This document shows positions 36,341-44,770 of a DNA stretch of 60,230 nucleotides, piece after piece (position 1 is the stretch's first letter; each line of letters begins with the position of its first letter). The DNA lies in NCBI RefSeq assembly GCF_018918055.1, contig NZ_JAHLPS010000042.1, forward strand, positions 1-60,230, read 5' to 3'. The translations under genes were made by a program, and so were the position numbers. Source of the stretch: Caproiciproducens sp. MSJ-32. GTDB lineage: Bacteria > Bacillota > Clostridia > Clostridiales > Clostridiaceae. The notes under the pieces are model-generated. The model was not told where the DNA came from and searched no databases. It was given only the letters and a program-made list of their open reading frames with translations.

Positions 36341-37291
36341 ATGGAGAAAGTTCTCGAGGACAGAATAAATTTGACTATAAATAATTATAGAAGTTCAAAG
36401 GTTGAGCTTAGAAACGATGGAGACTTAATCAATCATTTTGCAGCTTTAATTTATGCCCATTACAAAAGGGAAATTCCTTTTGAAAAAGTAAAGGAAATAA
36501 GAAGATATATTAAATCAACTTCTTCTAGAATGTCTTCATTTAGAGGGGAAATACTATATATTTTATCTATTTTATTAGCCTGCGATGATAATTTTGATTA
36601 TAAGTTTATAGAAGATATATATAAAACTATGGATTTACTAAAAGATGAAGGCTTTAATGAGTGTGATTATTTGACATTAACGGCTTATGTAATAGCAAAG
36701 TATGGAAAAAACAAAGACAAAAGTTTAATTACTTCAAAGATGAAGGAAGTATATCTTTTATTAAAGGAAAAATACTATAATATAACAGGTGAAGATGATT
36801 ATTTAGTATGTGCTCTTTGGGCATTAAATGAAATCGACATAGATACAATAAAGGAATTTATTGATACTATTTATAATCATGTAAGTGAAATCAATATAAA
36901 ATCAAAAAATAGCATTCAGGGTTTGACAAATGCAATAATTTTAAATGAATCTTCAGGATATATGTACAGAACTATAGAGTTTATGATGCAGTTAGAAAAA
37001 AGAAAAATAAAATTTGCTGATCAATTTCTGCCTTTAATAGGTTTACTTACAAATAGAGATGTAAGAAAAGCTGTAAATTTAATTGAAGAGGTTACAGAAA
37101 AACTTATTGAAGAAGAAAGTGAATATGAATACTATATGGATAAAGGCTTTAGAACAGTAATATCCTTATGTATAATATTTTTTGCTAATAATTTTGAAGA
37201 AAGAAAATATGTTGATGAGTTATTAGCTTTAGGGGTTTATTGCTTTATAAAATCTAAAAATAAGGGGATGTTTGCTGAAGCCTTAGCTTAA
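36341..37291 (+). CDS. DUF4003 family protein
   Basis: The 316-aa all-helical soluble protein begins EKVLEDRINLTINNYRSSK and has SSRMSSFRGEILYILSILLA and DEGFNECDYLTLTAYVIAK, which I associate with the DUF4003 family of Firmicutes. Function unknown. The stop is followed 11 nt later by the dinB ATG, so the two are co-transcribed. Confidence 0.75.
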   Translation: MEKVLEDRINLTINNYRSSKVELRNDGDLINHFAALIYAHYKREIPFEKVKEIRRYIKSTSSRMSSFRGEILYILSILLACDDNFDYKFIEDIYKTMDLLKDEGFNECDYLTLTAYVIAKYGKNKDKSLITSKMKEVYLLLKEKYYNITGEDDYLVCALWALNEIDIDTIKEFIDTIYNHVSEINIKSKNSIQGLTNAIILNESSGYMYRTIEFMMQLEKRKIKFADQFLPLIGLLTNRDVRKAVNLIEEVTEKLIEEESEYEYYMDKGFRTVISLCIIFFANNFEERKYVDELLALGVYCFIKSKNKGMFAEALA

Positions 37292-37302
37292 AGGTGGGGC
37301 TT

Positions 37303-38349
37303 ATGGAAAGAATAATATTACATGTGGATATGGATGCTTTTTTTGCGTCTGTTGAACAGTTAGATAATAAGAATTTAAGGGGCAAACCCGTTATAGTAGG
37401 AGGTACTAGTTCCAGGGGAGTTGTAGCAACCTGTTCTTATGAGGCTAGAAAATATGGAGTTAATTCAGCAATGCCGATTTTTATGGCTCAAAAACTATGT
37501 CCTCATGGTATATACTTGCCAGCTAGGTTTTTAAGATACAAGGAAATATCTAATAAAATTTTTGATATACTTAGGGATGTTACAAATGTTATTGAGCCAG
37601 TATCTATTGATGAAGCTTATTTAGATATTACTAATAGCAGCTTTAAAAATGGATTAGAAGCAGCAAAATATATAAAAAATAGGGTGTTAAAGGAAATTGG
37701 TTTAACAATTTCTGTGGGAATATCTTATAATAAGTTTTTAGCTAAATTAGCTTCTGATTGGAATAAGCCTAATGGAATAATGCTTATAGATAAAGATATG
37801 ATACCAGATATACTTCTTCCCTTAAAAATATCTAAAATTCACGGTATAGGCAAAAAATCTGTTGAAAAATTGAATAATATAGGTATATTTTATGTAAAGG
37901 ATCTATATGAAATGCCTCTTAATTTATATACTGAGTATTTTGGAAAATATGGTATAGAAATATATGATAGGATAAGAGGAATAGATAATAGGGAAGTTAA
38001 AGAAAATAAAGAGAGAAAATCTTATGGGAAAGAAAGAACATTGAGTTCAGATACCCAAAGTAAAGAGGAGCTATTACATTATATTGAAAATTTTTCAAGA
38101 GAAATAAGTGAAAATTTAAAAAGGAAAAATATAAAGGGAAGGACTATTACATTAAAGTATAAGACTTATAATTTTATTAACCATACTAGAAGCAGAACTT
38201 TGCCTTATTATACAAACAGCTATTCAGATATATATAATACTTGTAAGGAAATATTAGAGGAAGAAAATATAAATGTAAGTATCAGGCTGATAGGAGTAAC
38301 TGTATCTTCGATTAAAGAAAATAAAATTGAACAGCTTAGTTTATTTTAA
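37303..38349 (+). CDS. dinB: DNA polymerase IV (DinB)
   Basis: The 348-aa Y-family polymerase has catalytic motifs HVDMDAFFASVE and SIDEAYLD, SVGISYNKFLAKLASDWNKP, the helix-hairpin-helix KIHGIGKKSVEKLNNIG, and a C-terminal little-finger domain ending IEQLSLF, a beta-clamp binding motif. It performs translesion synthesis. The ATG at 37303 is preferred over an in-frame GTG at 37294 that overlaps the GGTGGGG site. No SOS box was recognised upstream. Confidence 0.96.
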   Translation: MERIILHVDMDAFFASVEQLDNKNLRGKPVIVGGTSSRGVVATCSYEARKYGVNSAMPIFMAQKLCPHGIYLPARFLRYKEISNKIFDILRDVTNVIEPVSIDEAYLDITNSSFKNGLEAAKYIKNRVLKEIGLTISVGISYNKFLAKLASDWNKPNGIMLIDKDMIPDILLPLKISKIHGIGKKSVEKLNNIGIFYVKDLYEMPLNLYTEYFGKYGIEIYDRIRGIDNREVKENKERKSYGKERTLSSDTQSKEELLHYIENFSREISENLKRKNIKGRTITLKYKTYNFINHTRSRTLPYYTNSYSDIYNTCKEILEEENINVSIRLIGVTVSSIKENKIEQLSLF

Positions 38350-38369
38350 TTACTATATGTAAATTATCT

Positions 38370-38397
38370 TTCAATAATGTTATTATTGAATTATAAT
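38370..38397 (+). promoter_or_regulatory. palindrome beside a TATAAT box upstream of deoC
   Basis: TTCAATAAT (38370-38378) / ATTATTGAA (38382-38390) directly precedes TATAAT at 38392-38397, about 40 nt before the deoC ATG. The arrangement is that of an operator; a deoxynucleoside-responsive regulator is a guess. It might instead be a weak dinB terminator. Confidence 0.4.
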
Positions 38398-38436
38398 AAA
38401 ATTCTAAGAGTAATTTAAGGTTTAGGAGGAAATAAA

Positions 38437-39111
38437 ATGAATAATAAAGACTTGGCTAAAATGATAGACCATACATTGTTAAAGGCTGATGCAACTACTG
38501 AAGCAATTGAAAAGCTTTGTAATGAAGCCTTAGAATATAATTTTGCATCAGTATGTGTTAATCCAGCAAATGTTGCAAAGGCAGCTTCAATGCTTAAAGG
38601 CAGTGATGTTAAAGTTTGTACGGTAATTGGTTTTCCTTTAGGAGCAACAACACCTGAGGTAAAGGCCTTTGAAACTGAAGATGCAATTAGAAATGGTGCT
38701 CAAGAAGTTGACATGGTAATTAATATTGGTAAGTTAAAAGATAAGGATTATGATTATGTAAAGAGAGATATTGAAGCTGTAGTTAATGCGGCAAAAGGAA
38801 AAGCTTTAACTAAGGTTATAATAGAAACATGCTTGCTAACTGACGAAGAAAAAGTAACCGCTTGCAAATTAGCTAAAGAAGCAGGAGCTGACTTTGTAAA
38901 AACTTCAACAGGTTTTAGCACTGGCGGAGCTACAAAGGAAGATATAAAACTTATGAGAGAAACTGTTGGTTCTGAATTAGGAGTAAAAGCTTCTGGTGGA
39001 GTAAGAACAAGGGAAGATGCCCTAGCTATGATAGAAAATGGAGCAACAAGAATAGGAGCTTCTTCAGGAATTGCAATTTGTGAAGGAACAAAATCAAATA
39101 GTGATTATTAA
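38437..39111 (+). CDS. deoC: deoxyribose-phosphate aldolase
   Basis: The 224-aa TIM-barrel class I aldolase splits 2-deoxyribose-5-phosphate to glyceraldehyde-3-phosphate and acetaldehyde in deoxynucleoside catabolism. It begins [15 protein letters not shown]; the Schiff-base lysine is in [31 protein letters not shown] and KASGGVRT are also present. AGGAGG precedes the ATG. The gene is monocistronic; its apparent terminator has been split by an IS remnant. Confidence 0.97.
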   Translation: MNNKDLAKMIDHTLLKADATTEAIEKLCNEALEYNFASVCVNPANVAKAASMLKGSDVKVCTVIGFPLGATTPEVKAFETEDAIRNGAQEVDMVINIGKLKDKDYDYVKRDIEAVVNAAKGKALTKVIIETCLLTDEEKVTACKLAKEAGADFVKTSTGFSTGGATKEDIKLMRETVGSELGVKASGGVRTREDALAMIENGATRIGASSGIAICEGTKSNSDY

Positions 39112-39145
39112 TAAATGAAGATAAAAGGCTGATGTAAGATTAAAA

Positions 39146-39513
39146 TGTACCCTATGGAATAGACAATTTAAAAAAAGTCTATGCCATAGGGTATTTTTAT
39201 GTATAATAAAATAAATATCATTAGGAGAAGAATGTAATGAGCAAAAAATTATTTACTATTTTTGTGAGTTATCAGGTGTTTCACGGTCTGGATATTATAA
39301 TTATTTCTCATCTAAATCAATTTCTAAGCGAGATAATCGAGAATCTAAAGATTTAGAAAGTTATAAAATACTGAAATAGATGATTATATTGATTATTATA
39401 ATAACTATAGATCTCAGTGGAATTTAAAAAAGATGACTCCTGTCCGATACAGAAGTCATCTTCTTGAAGCTGTTTCATAGTCTTTTTTTAAACTGTCCTT
39501 GACAAGGGGTACA
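39146..39513 (+). mobile_element. IS3 family (IS150-like) element, internally deleted
   Basis: Imperfect inverted ends of about 35 bp: TGTACCC at 39146 and GGGGTACA ending at 39513, both with a TTTAAAAAAAG inner block. Inside, residues of OrfB are visible: FCELSGVSRSGYYNYFSSKS from about 39266, and the C-terminal end YNNYRSQWNLKKMTPV with RYRSHLL up to a stop at 39478-39480. The catalytic DDE core (about 200 aa) and OrfA are missing. The left end folds into a 17-bp hairpin (39148-39164 with 39177-39193, one mismatch) followed by TTTTT. It has no transposase, so it could move only in trans. Confidence 0.82.
39236..39480 (+). pseudogene. IS3-family transposase OrfB fragments
   Basis: The first fragment (39236-39379) reads NEQKIIYYFCELSGVSRSGY to a TAG. 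A second frame, two bases later (39373-39480), reads EIDDYIDYYNNYRSQWNLKK to TAG at the true OrfB C-terminus. A large internal deletion plus frameshift joins the N- and C-terminal ends. The product would be inactive. Confidence 0.85.
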
Positions 39514-39631
39514 TTTTAGATTTACAACAGCCTTTTTTTGTTAAAATAATGAATTTAGTGAATATTTTATATAACATTAAAAACTTTATAAAGCAAATAA
39601 TATTATTGAAATTATTTTAGGAGGTGTAAAA

Positions 39632-39736
39632 TTGCCTAGTAAAAATAAACCTTATCCTAAAAAGCCAAAATCTCATGTGAAAAAACATAGAGATGCTACT
39701 AAGCCTAATGAAAATGAAAAAGACCATGAGGATTAA
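39632..39736 (+). CDS. very small basic protein A (34 aa)
   Basis: TTG 39632 follows an excellent AGGAGGTG at 39619-39626. The product begins MPSKNKPYPKKPKSHVKKHR and ends in NENEKDHED: a Lys/Pro/His-rich basic front with an acidic tail. It has no membrane segment. A second small basic ORF follows 23 nt later, suggesting a bicistronic message. No family recognised; a spore or nucleic-acid-associated peptide is only a guess. Confidence 0.65.
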   Translation: MPSKNKPYPKKPKSHVKKHRDATKPNENEKDHED

Positions 39737-39759
39737 ATATATTAATGGAGGTGCTGTAA

Positions 39760-39855
39760 ATGGCTAAAGAAAGAAATCAAGATAAATTTAATACTAAAGG
39801 TAAAAAAGGAAAGAAAGCAGAAAAAACTGCAACTGATAATCAATGGGGAAAATAA
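39760..39855 (+). CDS. very small basic protein B (31 aa)
   Basis: ATG 39760 follows TGGAGGTG. The product begins MAKERNQDKFNTKGKKGKKA and ends NQWGK; about one third of residues are Lys or Arg. It is translationally well placed and paired with small protein A. No known family comes to mind. Confidence 0.65.
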   Translation: MAKERNQDKFNTKGKKGKKAEKTATDNQWGK

Positions 39856-39918
39856 TTAATAATTGCTAATTAATTTAGTTAATGAAAGTCTTAAATTTAA
39901 TTTTTTAAAATAATTTTA

Positions 39919-39960
39919 AATAGGAGTATTCATCATTTTGTATGAATACCCCTATTTTTA
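39919..39960 (+). terminator. terminator after the two small basic genes
   Basis: AATAGGAGTATTCAT (39919-39933) pairs with ATGAATACCCCTATT (one mismatch) and is followed by a T run. This bounds the small-ORF transcript. From here to 40117 I see only AT-rich sequence and no clear Zur/Fur-type operator. Confidence 0.8.
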
Positions 39961-40117
39961 TTGTTTATGCATTAGTTATAATTAATATTTTTGTATAGAA
40001 TTTTTTAGCTGATCTTAATAAATCTTATTAATTATTTACTAAGGAATATATTTTAATAATTATTCATAGAATCTTTAGGAGAAAGTATATTAAATTTTAA
40101 TTTTATAAGGAGTAATT

Positions 40118-41059
40118 ATGAAGGTAAAGGTAGATATATACTCTGGTTTTCTTGGAGCTGGCAAAACTTTTTTAATGAAAAAGTTAATTAATGAAGGGGT
40201 GTATGAAAATAATATTGCCATTATAGAAAATGAGTTCGGTGAAGTTAGTATTGATGGCGATATTTTAAGAGAAAGCAATATAGAAGTAAAAGAAATAAAT
40301 TCTGGCTGTATCTGTTGCGAAGTTACAGGTGATTTTAAAGAGGGGGTATTAGAGATAATTGACAAATATAATCCTGATAGAATACTTATAGAGCCATCAG
40401 GAGTAGCGAAGCTTACAGATATATTAAAGATATTTAAAGATAACAGACTTTTAGAAAAGGTAAAATTAGAAAATATAATTACTGTTATAGATCCTGAAAA
40501 ATTTAATATGTATATAGAAAACTTTAAATCCTTTTATGAGGATCAAATTAGAAATACAGGTAAAATAGTTTTAAGCCGAACTCAAAAAATTGACTCTTAT
40601 AAACTTGATGAAATAATCGGGGAAATAAGGAAGATAAACAGTCGGGTTGTTATTATATCTGAACCTTGGAATAATTTAAGAGCTGAAGAGATATTGGAAA
40701 GCAATTCTATAAAGAAGTTTATTATAAAAGAAGGCAGATTTTCTAAAGGGCTACTAAATAGTAAAAAAAGCAATGATAAAAAAGCTAATGAAGTTTTTGA
40801 GACAATAGCTATTTATCCAACATCTAAATTATCTAAAAATGAGCTTATTTCAAAGTTCAATTTTATTTCAAAATCTAAAAGCTATGGCGATATTTTAAGA
40901 GCTAAGGGAATAGTAAAATTAATTGATGGGACAAGCGGTCAATTTGATTTTGTAAAAGACGAATTTGTAATGAGAGAAATAAAGGGAAATGATAAGAATG
41001 TAATTTCTATTATTGGTTTAAAACTTAATAAAGAAGAACTTGGAAAGCTCTTTAAATGA
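40118..41059 (+). CDS. COG0523 (G3E) GTPase, CobW/YciC-like, with CICC motif
   Basis: The 313-aa protein has a P-loop GFLGAGKT at 10-17, ENEFGE at 37-42, the metal-binding GCICCEV (Cys64, Cys66, Cys67), and VIDPEKF. The usual NKxD guanine motif is represented by SRTQKID. COG0523 GTPases deliver or insert metals, often zinc, into clients. AAGGAG before ATG 40118. First gene of a tight four-gene operon (gaps 9, 3 and 9 nt) with a second GTPase and a permease. Confidence 0.88.
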   Translation: MKVKVDIYSGFLGAGKTFLMKKLINEGVYENNIAIIENEFGEVSIDGDILRESNIEVKEINSGCICCEVTGDFKEGVLEIIDKYNPDRILIEPSGVAKLTDILKIFKDNRLLEKVKLENIITVIDPEKFNMYIENFKSFYEDQIRNTGKIVLSRTQKIDSYKLDEIIGEIRKINSRVVIISEPWNNLRAEEILESNSIKKFIIKEGRFSKGLLNSKKSNDKKANEVFETIAIYPTSKLSKNELISKFNFISKSKSYGDILRAKGIVKLIDGTSGQFDFVKDEFVMREIKGNDKNVISIIGLKLNKEELGKLFK

Positions 41060-41068
41060 GGATAATAA

Positions 41069-41677
41069 ATGAAGTGTAAATTAGAAATTGTAACCGGATT
41101 TTTAGGATCAGGAAAAACTAAGTTTATAAATTGTTATATAAAAACTGAAGTATGTAAAAATGGAAAAATACTGGTAATATTGCTTGAAAAAGGAAATAAA
41201 TCTTTAACTTGTAATGTCGATGCTATTTATCTTAAAGATTTTAATAGATTAAAAGATATATTATTAAAAAATATTGAAAGAAACTATTATGATAGGATTA
41301 TTATTGAAGTTAATGGAACAATACCTTTAGAGAAAATAGGAGAAATCATAAAAGAAAAAAAGATAAAAAATAGAATAAATTTTTATGGAAATTATTTCCT
41401 AGGAAATTGTGAGAATTTAGATATGTATATAAGGAATATGGGGGGGTTTATTATACCTTATATTCAAAGCAGTAAATTAATATTGCTAAGCAATACTAAT
41501 AAAATAGATAAGGATAGAAAAAAAGCCTTAATCAAGACAGTTGAAGATATAAATTTAACTGCGCCTATTTTACTTTTTGATAGTATTGAAAGATTTGATG
41601 AAGAATTATTTTCTAATAAATATTTTAAATATACCTTAATAGATAAATTAATTAATAGATATGTTAAAAGGGGGTAA
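41069..41677 (+). CDS. second, short G3E-like GTPase lacking the CxCC motif
   Basis: The 202-aa protein has GFLGSGKT at 10-17, a plausible Walker B strand (DRIIIEVNGTIP) and NTNKID near 155. It is missing the CxCC metal site and the whole C-terminal CobW domain. It looks like a stripped-down paralogue of the upstream GTPase. The reading frame is intact and spacing tight, so it is probably functional, perhaps as a regulatory partner of the first GTPase or the permease. Confidence 0.75.
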   Translation: MKCKLEIVTGFLGSGKTKFINCYIKTEVCKNGKILVILLEKGNKSLTCNVDAIYLKDFNRLKDILLKNIERNYYDRIIIEVNGTIPLEKIGEIIKEKKIKNRINFYGNYFLGNCENLDMYIRNMGGFIIPYIQSSKLILLSNTNKIDKDRKKALIKTVEDINLTAPILLFDSIERFDEELFSNKYFKYTLIDKLINRYVKRG

Positions 41678-41680
41678 GTA

Positions 41681-42586
41681 ATGGTAGTTTATATAGAAAA
41701 GATAATAATAACTTTTGTTAATATGATATTAGAAGGCTTACCCTTCCTTTTGCTTGGTTCAATAGTATCAGCAGCAATTCAATTATTTGTTACTGAGGAA
41801 ATGATAGAAAAAGTATTACCAAAAAATCAGATTATTTCTTTATTAATAGCTTCGATTGTAGGAATAATTATTCCTATATGTGAGTGTGCCATTATTCCTG
41901 TAACTAAAAGTCTTATAAGAAAGAAGGTTCCAATCAAAATAGCAGTTACTTTTATGTTAGCTGTTCCTATAATAAATCCTATTGTAATAATGTCAACTTA
42001 TTATGCCTTTAATGATATAAAAATTGCATTAATAAGATTTATAGGAGGAGTAATATTATCAATTACAATAGGTATTTTAGTTGATTTTTTAGTAAGTAAT
42101 AATAAGGATATTGTAAATAGAAAAACAGAATATAGTGATTTATGCGAATGTGGATGTTTAACAATTGATTATTTTACAAAAAAATCAAAGCTTAGGATAT
42201 GCTTAGAACATTCTATTAGAGAGTTTTTAAACATATTAAAATATTATATTTACGCTTCTTTTTTATCTAGTATTTTTATTTGTATAATTGATGAAAATAT
42301 TTTTATTAAAATAGGAAAAGGTAAATTTATTTCTATAATAATAATGATGCTAATGGCATTTTTATTTTCCCTATGTTCAGAAGCAGATGCCTTTGTTGCA
42401 AAGGGATTTTTGAATCACTTTAATATAGCAGCAATTTCAGCTTTCTTAATATTGGGCCCAATGATGGATCTAAAAAATGCTGTTATTATAAGCTCATATT
42501 TCAAAAAAGAATTTACTATTAAATTAATAGGAACTATTATTATTTGCATTTTATGTTTTTCATTATTGCTGGCAGCAATAATTTAG
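41681..42586 (+). CDS. YcgR-type permease (UPF0718/DUF318)
   Basis: The 301-aa membrane protein has about eight helices. It shows family motifs PICECAIIPVTKSLIRKKVP, FMLAVPIINPIVIMSTYYAF and SLCSEADAFVA, with a Cys-rich cytoplasmic loop (LCECGCL). This is the Bacillus YcgR group, related to ArsP permeases. Substrate unknown; the Cys residues and GTPase neighbours point to a metal ion or metal complex. Start ATG 41681 follows GGGGG and lies 3 nt after the second GTPase. Confidence 0.82.
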   Translation: MVVYIEKIIITFVNMILEGLPFLLLGSIVSAAIQLFVTEEMIEKVLPKNQIISLLIASIVGIIIPICECAIIPVTKSLIRKKVPIKIAVTFMLAVPIINPIVIMSTYYAFNDIKIALIRFIGGVILSITIGILVDFLVSNNKDIVNRKTEYSDLCECGCLTIDYFTKKSKLRICLEHSIREFLNILKYYIYASFLSSIFICIIDENIFIKIGKGKFISIIIMMLMAFLFSLCSEADAFVAKGFLNHFNIAAISAFLILGPMMDLKNAVIISSYFKKEFTIKLIGTIIICILCFSLLLAAII

Positions 42587-42595
42587 GGGGAAAAT

Positions 42596-42871
42596 ATGAA
42601 AAAATTTAATGTTAATGAGTTTATTTCTCTTTTGATATTAATTCTCTTAGAAATGGAAGTTGCTTTAATTCTCTTTGTTAAAGATAATAGTATTAACATA
42701 GAATTAGATAGTAGAAGTGGATTATTTATAGTTTTCTTACTGCTCCCACTTTTAATATTTGTTCAGTTTCTTAAAGTTTTTTCTTTTAATTCAAGAAAAG
42801 ATAATTCAATTAATTTTCTTCCTATAGTCTTAAGCTTATTTATAGTTGCTATATTTTTAATAGTTGCTTAA
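42596..42871 (+). CDS. small membrane protein, possibly the truncated YcgQ/TIGR03943 membrane part
   Basis: The 91-aa protein has three hydrophobic stretches (about 10-28, 42-62, 73-90). YcgR-type permeases are normally followed by a YcgQ/TIGR03943 protein of about 280 aa with a membrane N-terminus and a soluble domain. This gene occupies that place but would contain only the membrane part. Homology is inferred from position and layout. GGGGGAAA site before the ATG; 9 nt after the permease gene. Confidence 0.6.
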   Translation: MKKFNVNEFISLLILILLEMEVALILFVKDNSINIELDSRSGLFIVFLLLPLLIFVQFLKVFSFNSRKDNSINFLPIVLSLFIVAIFLIVA

Positions 42872-42925
42872 TTTTTATTATTTTACTATTATATAGTTAT
42901 AAAATAAAAAGAAAAGGAGAAAGTT

Positions 42926-43351
42926 ATGTCATTTGAACAAATAGATACAAAAGATAGAGAAATAAAAGAAGGTAGAAGTTGCATAATACTTTGCAATTTT
43001 AATAATAAGGAAGTAAAGACAGTAGGAAATTTGGCTTCTATGATTGGAATTAGAGATAAAATAATACTAAATCATAAAAACGGAAATTCCCTTGTTAAGG
43101 ATATTTTAGATGGAAAAATATCTAATGATTGCGAAGATGGTATAAAAAATAAGGCTATTATATTTAATAATATACCAGGAGCAAAAATATCGATATTCAT
43201 TGATAATTTAAAGAAATTTAGGGTTAATAATGTATTAAAGGCAACTGTTACAGAAACTTCAAAAGAATGGACTATAAATACAGTACTTAAAAATCTAGTT
43301 GCAGAAAGAGTTGCTTTAAGCAAGGGAATGGATTATGACCATGAGGAGTAA
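42926..43351 (+). CDS. DUF3783-type protein
   Basis: The 141-aa soluble protein has a pattern SCIILCNFNNKEV ... KAIIFNNIPGAKISIFIDNL ... VLKATVTETSKEWTINTVLKNLVAERV that I associate with DUF3783. No function is known for that domain. AAGGAG precedes the ATG. It lies 54 nt after the metal operon and ahead of two terminators, so it may be the last gene of that transcript. Confidence 0.65.
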   Translation: MSFEQIDTKDREIKEGRSCIILCNFNNKEVKTVGNLASMIGIRDKIILNHKNGNSLVKDILDGKISNDCEDGIKNKAIIFNNIPGAKISIFIDNLKKFRVNNVLKATVTETSKEWTINTVLKNLVAERVALSKGMDYDHEE

Positions 43352-43394
43352 GATTTTATAATTCAAAATGTATAATAATTTTGAATTATGAATT

Positions 43395-43420
43395 AAAAGA
43401 TTGCAAAGCAATCTTTTCTT
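43395..43420 (+). terminator. terminator after the DUF3783 gene
   Basis: AAAAGATTGC (43395-43404) / GCAATCTTTT (43408-43417), 3-nt loop, T-rich tail. Confidence 0.75.
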
Positions 43421-43424
43421 GGGG

Positions 43425-43465
43425 GTTGTATTACAATAGTTTTGTTGTAAACAACTCTTTTTTTA
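43425..43465 (+). terminator. second hairpin and T tract just before the AlbA_2 gene
   Basis: GTTGTATTACAA (43425-43436) pairs with TTGTAAACAAC (43445-43455) with one bulge, then TCTTTTTTT. It ends 39 nt before the next start codon, so it is either a tandem terminator or a leader attenuator. Confidence 0.6.
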
Positions 43466-43503
43466 TATGAGATATAAGTTATAAACAGGGGGTGGATATA
43501 TTT

Positions 43504-44679
43504 TTGGATATAAAGAAACTAAAATCTCTTATAAAAAGATCAGAGGGGACAAAGTTAGATTTTAAGCTGAAGTTATCTCTTCAGTATGAAAGTGCTAAGA
43601 AAGAATTAGCCAAAGATATATGTGCAATTGCAAATTCAAGGGGAGGAAGAGGATATATAATAATAGGAATTGAGGATAAAACAAGAAAGGTTGTGGGGTT
43701 ATCTGATAATAATTTAATAGAAGAGGAGCAAATACAGCAGATTGTATCATCAAGATGTGAACCTCCAATTCCTATACAGGTGGATACTTGCATTTTAGAA
43801 GGAAAAAAGATTTGTATAATAACTATTTTTTCAGGTGATCAAAAACCCTATCAAATTAGAGAAAATGGAGCGTTTTATGTAAGACGAGGATCTACAACGG
43901 ATATTATGAGAAAACAGGAATTAGTAGAAGCTTTTGAAGAAAATTTAGACTTTTTTAGTGAGACTTCATTAATACCTAGAAGCGATATATCTTTTTTAGA
44001 TGATGATTTATTAAAAAAGTATTTTAATAATAAAAATATTGATATTAATAAGGATAATAAAGAATTTTTTCTTGAAAGTACTGGAATAATATATAAGGAT
44101 AGGGAAGATGGTAAAATATGTTGTACTTTAGGTGGATTATTGGTATTTTCAAAGGAAAATAGCATATTTCTTCCGCATAATATGATAAAAATAATTAATA
44201 AAGTAAAAAAATCTTTTGATGAAGTAAGTATAATACAGGGAAATATATTAGAAATGGTAGATAAGGCAGAAGAAATAGTAAGTAAGATATTGGATGAAAA
44301 ATATCCTATTTCTGCAATTATTGAGGGCATCAAAAATGCAGTTTTATATAGGAAATATTCTGCGATAGATAGAATAATTGAGGTTCATATAGGATATAAT
44401 TCTATTTTAATAGTCAGCCCTGGTAACTTAATTGAAGAAAATAAATCAAATAGAGTTAATAAGATAACTAAAAGAAATATGTGGCTTTATGAAAAACTAA
44501 TAACTATAGACAATAATAAAAGATTTTTAAATAATGGAGGAGGCTTTACAAGAATTAAGAAAGCCTTTACTGGCCTTGGAACTGTGAAATTTATTAATTC
44601 TTTAGAAGAAGATAGTTTTAAAATAATTTTACCTGGAGCAAAAATAATATTTACTAGTAATTTAAAAAAGAAAAGGTAG
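43504..44679 (+). CDS. AlbA_2 (Schlafen-like) DNA-binding / ATP-binding domain protein
   Basis: The protein is 391 aa from TTG 43504, 11 nt after AGGGGG; an in-frame GTG at 43492 overlaps that site. Residues about 8-125 form an AlbA_2 domain (EGTKLDFKLKLSL, KDICAIANSRGGRGYIIIGIED, NGAFYVRRGSTT). The remainder (about 130-391) is less conserved; GIKNAVLYRKYSAIDRIIEV and ILIVSPGNL recall the helix and strand order of the HATPase-like half found in this family. Probably a transcription regulator. No toxin or phage genes are adjacent. Confidence 0.75.
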   Translation: MDIKKLKSLIKRSEGTKLDFKLKLSLQYESAKKELAKDICAIANSRGGRGYIIIGIEDKTRKVVGLSDNNLIEEEQIQQIVSSRCEPPIPIQVDTCILEGKKICIITIFSGDQKPYQIRENGAFYVRRGSTTDIMRKQELVEAFEENLDFFSETSLIPRSDISFLDDDLLKKYFNNKNIDINKDNKEFFLESTGIIYKDREDGKICCTLGGLLVFSKENSIFLPHNMIKIINKVKKSFDEVSIIQGNILEMVDKAEEIVSKILDEKYPISAIIEGIKNAVLYRKYSAIDRIIEVHIGYNSILIVSPGNLIEENKSNRVNKITKRNMWLYEKLITIDNNKRFLNNGGGFTRIKKAFTGLGTVKFINSLEEDSFKIILPGAKIIFTSNLKKKR

Positions 44680-44687
44680 GAAAAATA

Positions 44688-44717
44688 TTGTAATAATCTT
44701 TAATAATATGTTATAAT
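44688..44717 (+). promoter_or_regulatory. candidate sigma-A promoter for the 189-aa gene
   Basis: TTGTAA at 44688-44693, an 18-nt spacer, TATAAT at 44712-44717, about 54 nt before ATG 44771. Confidence 0.45.
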
Positions 44718-44770
44718 ATTTATTAATAATTATTATTAAATAATAATATTAAAATATGGAGGAAGTTTAT

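Larger units (their letters stand above)
39125..39538 (+). terminator. deoC terminator interrupted by an IS3 remnant
   Basis: AAAGGCTGATGTAA starts at 39125 just after deoC, and TTACAACAGCCTTTTTTT ends at about 39538. The two arms pair with one mismatch and the right arm carries the T tract. The 368-bp IS remnant lies between them, at the expected loop. The original terminator should be greatly weakened by this distance. Confidence 0.65.

Noticed and set aside
40000-40117. Zur or Fur box before the COG0523 operon
   Set aside because: Only weak AT-rich partial palindromes are present, none matching the core of either consensus.
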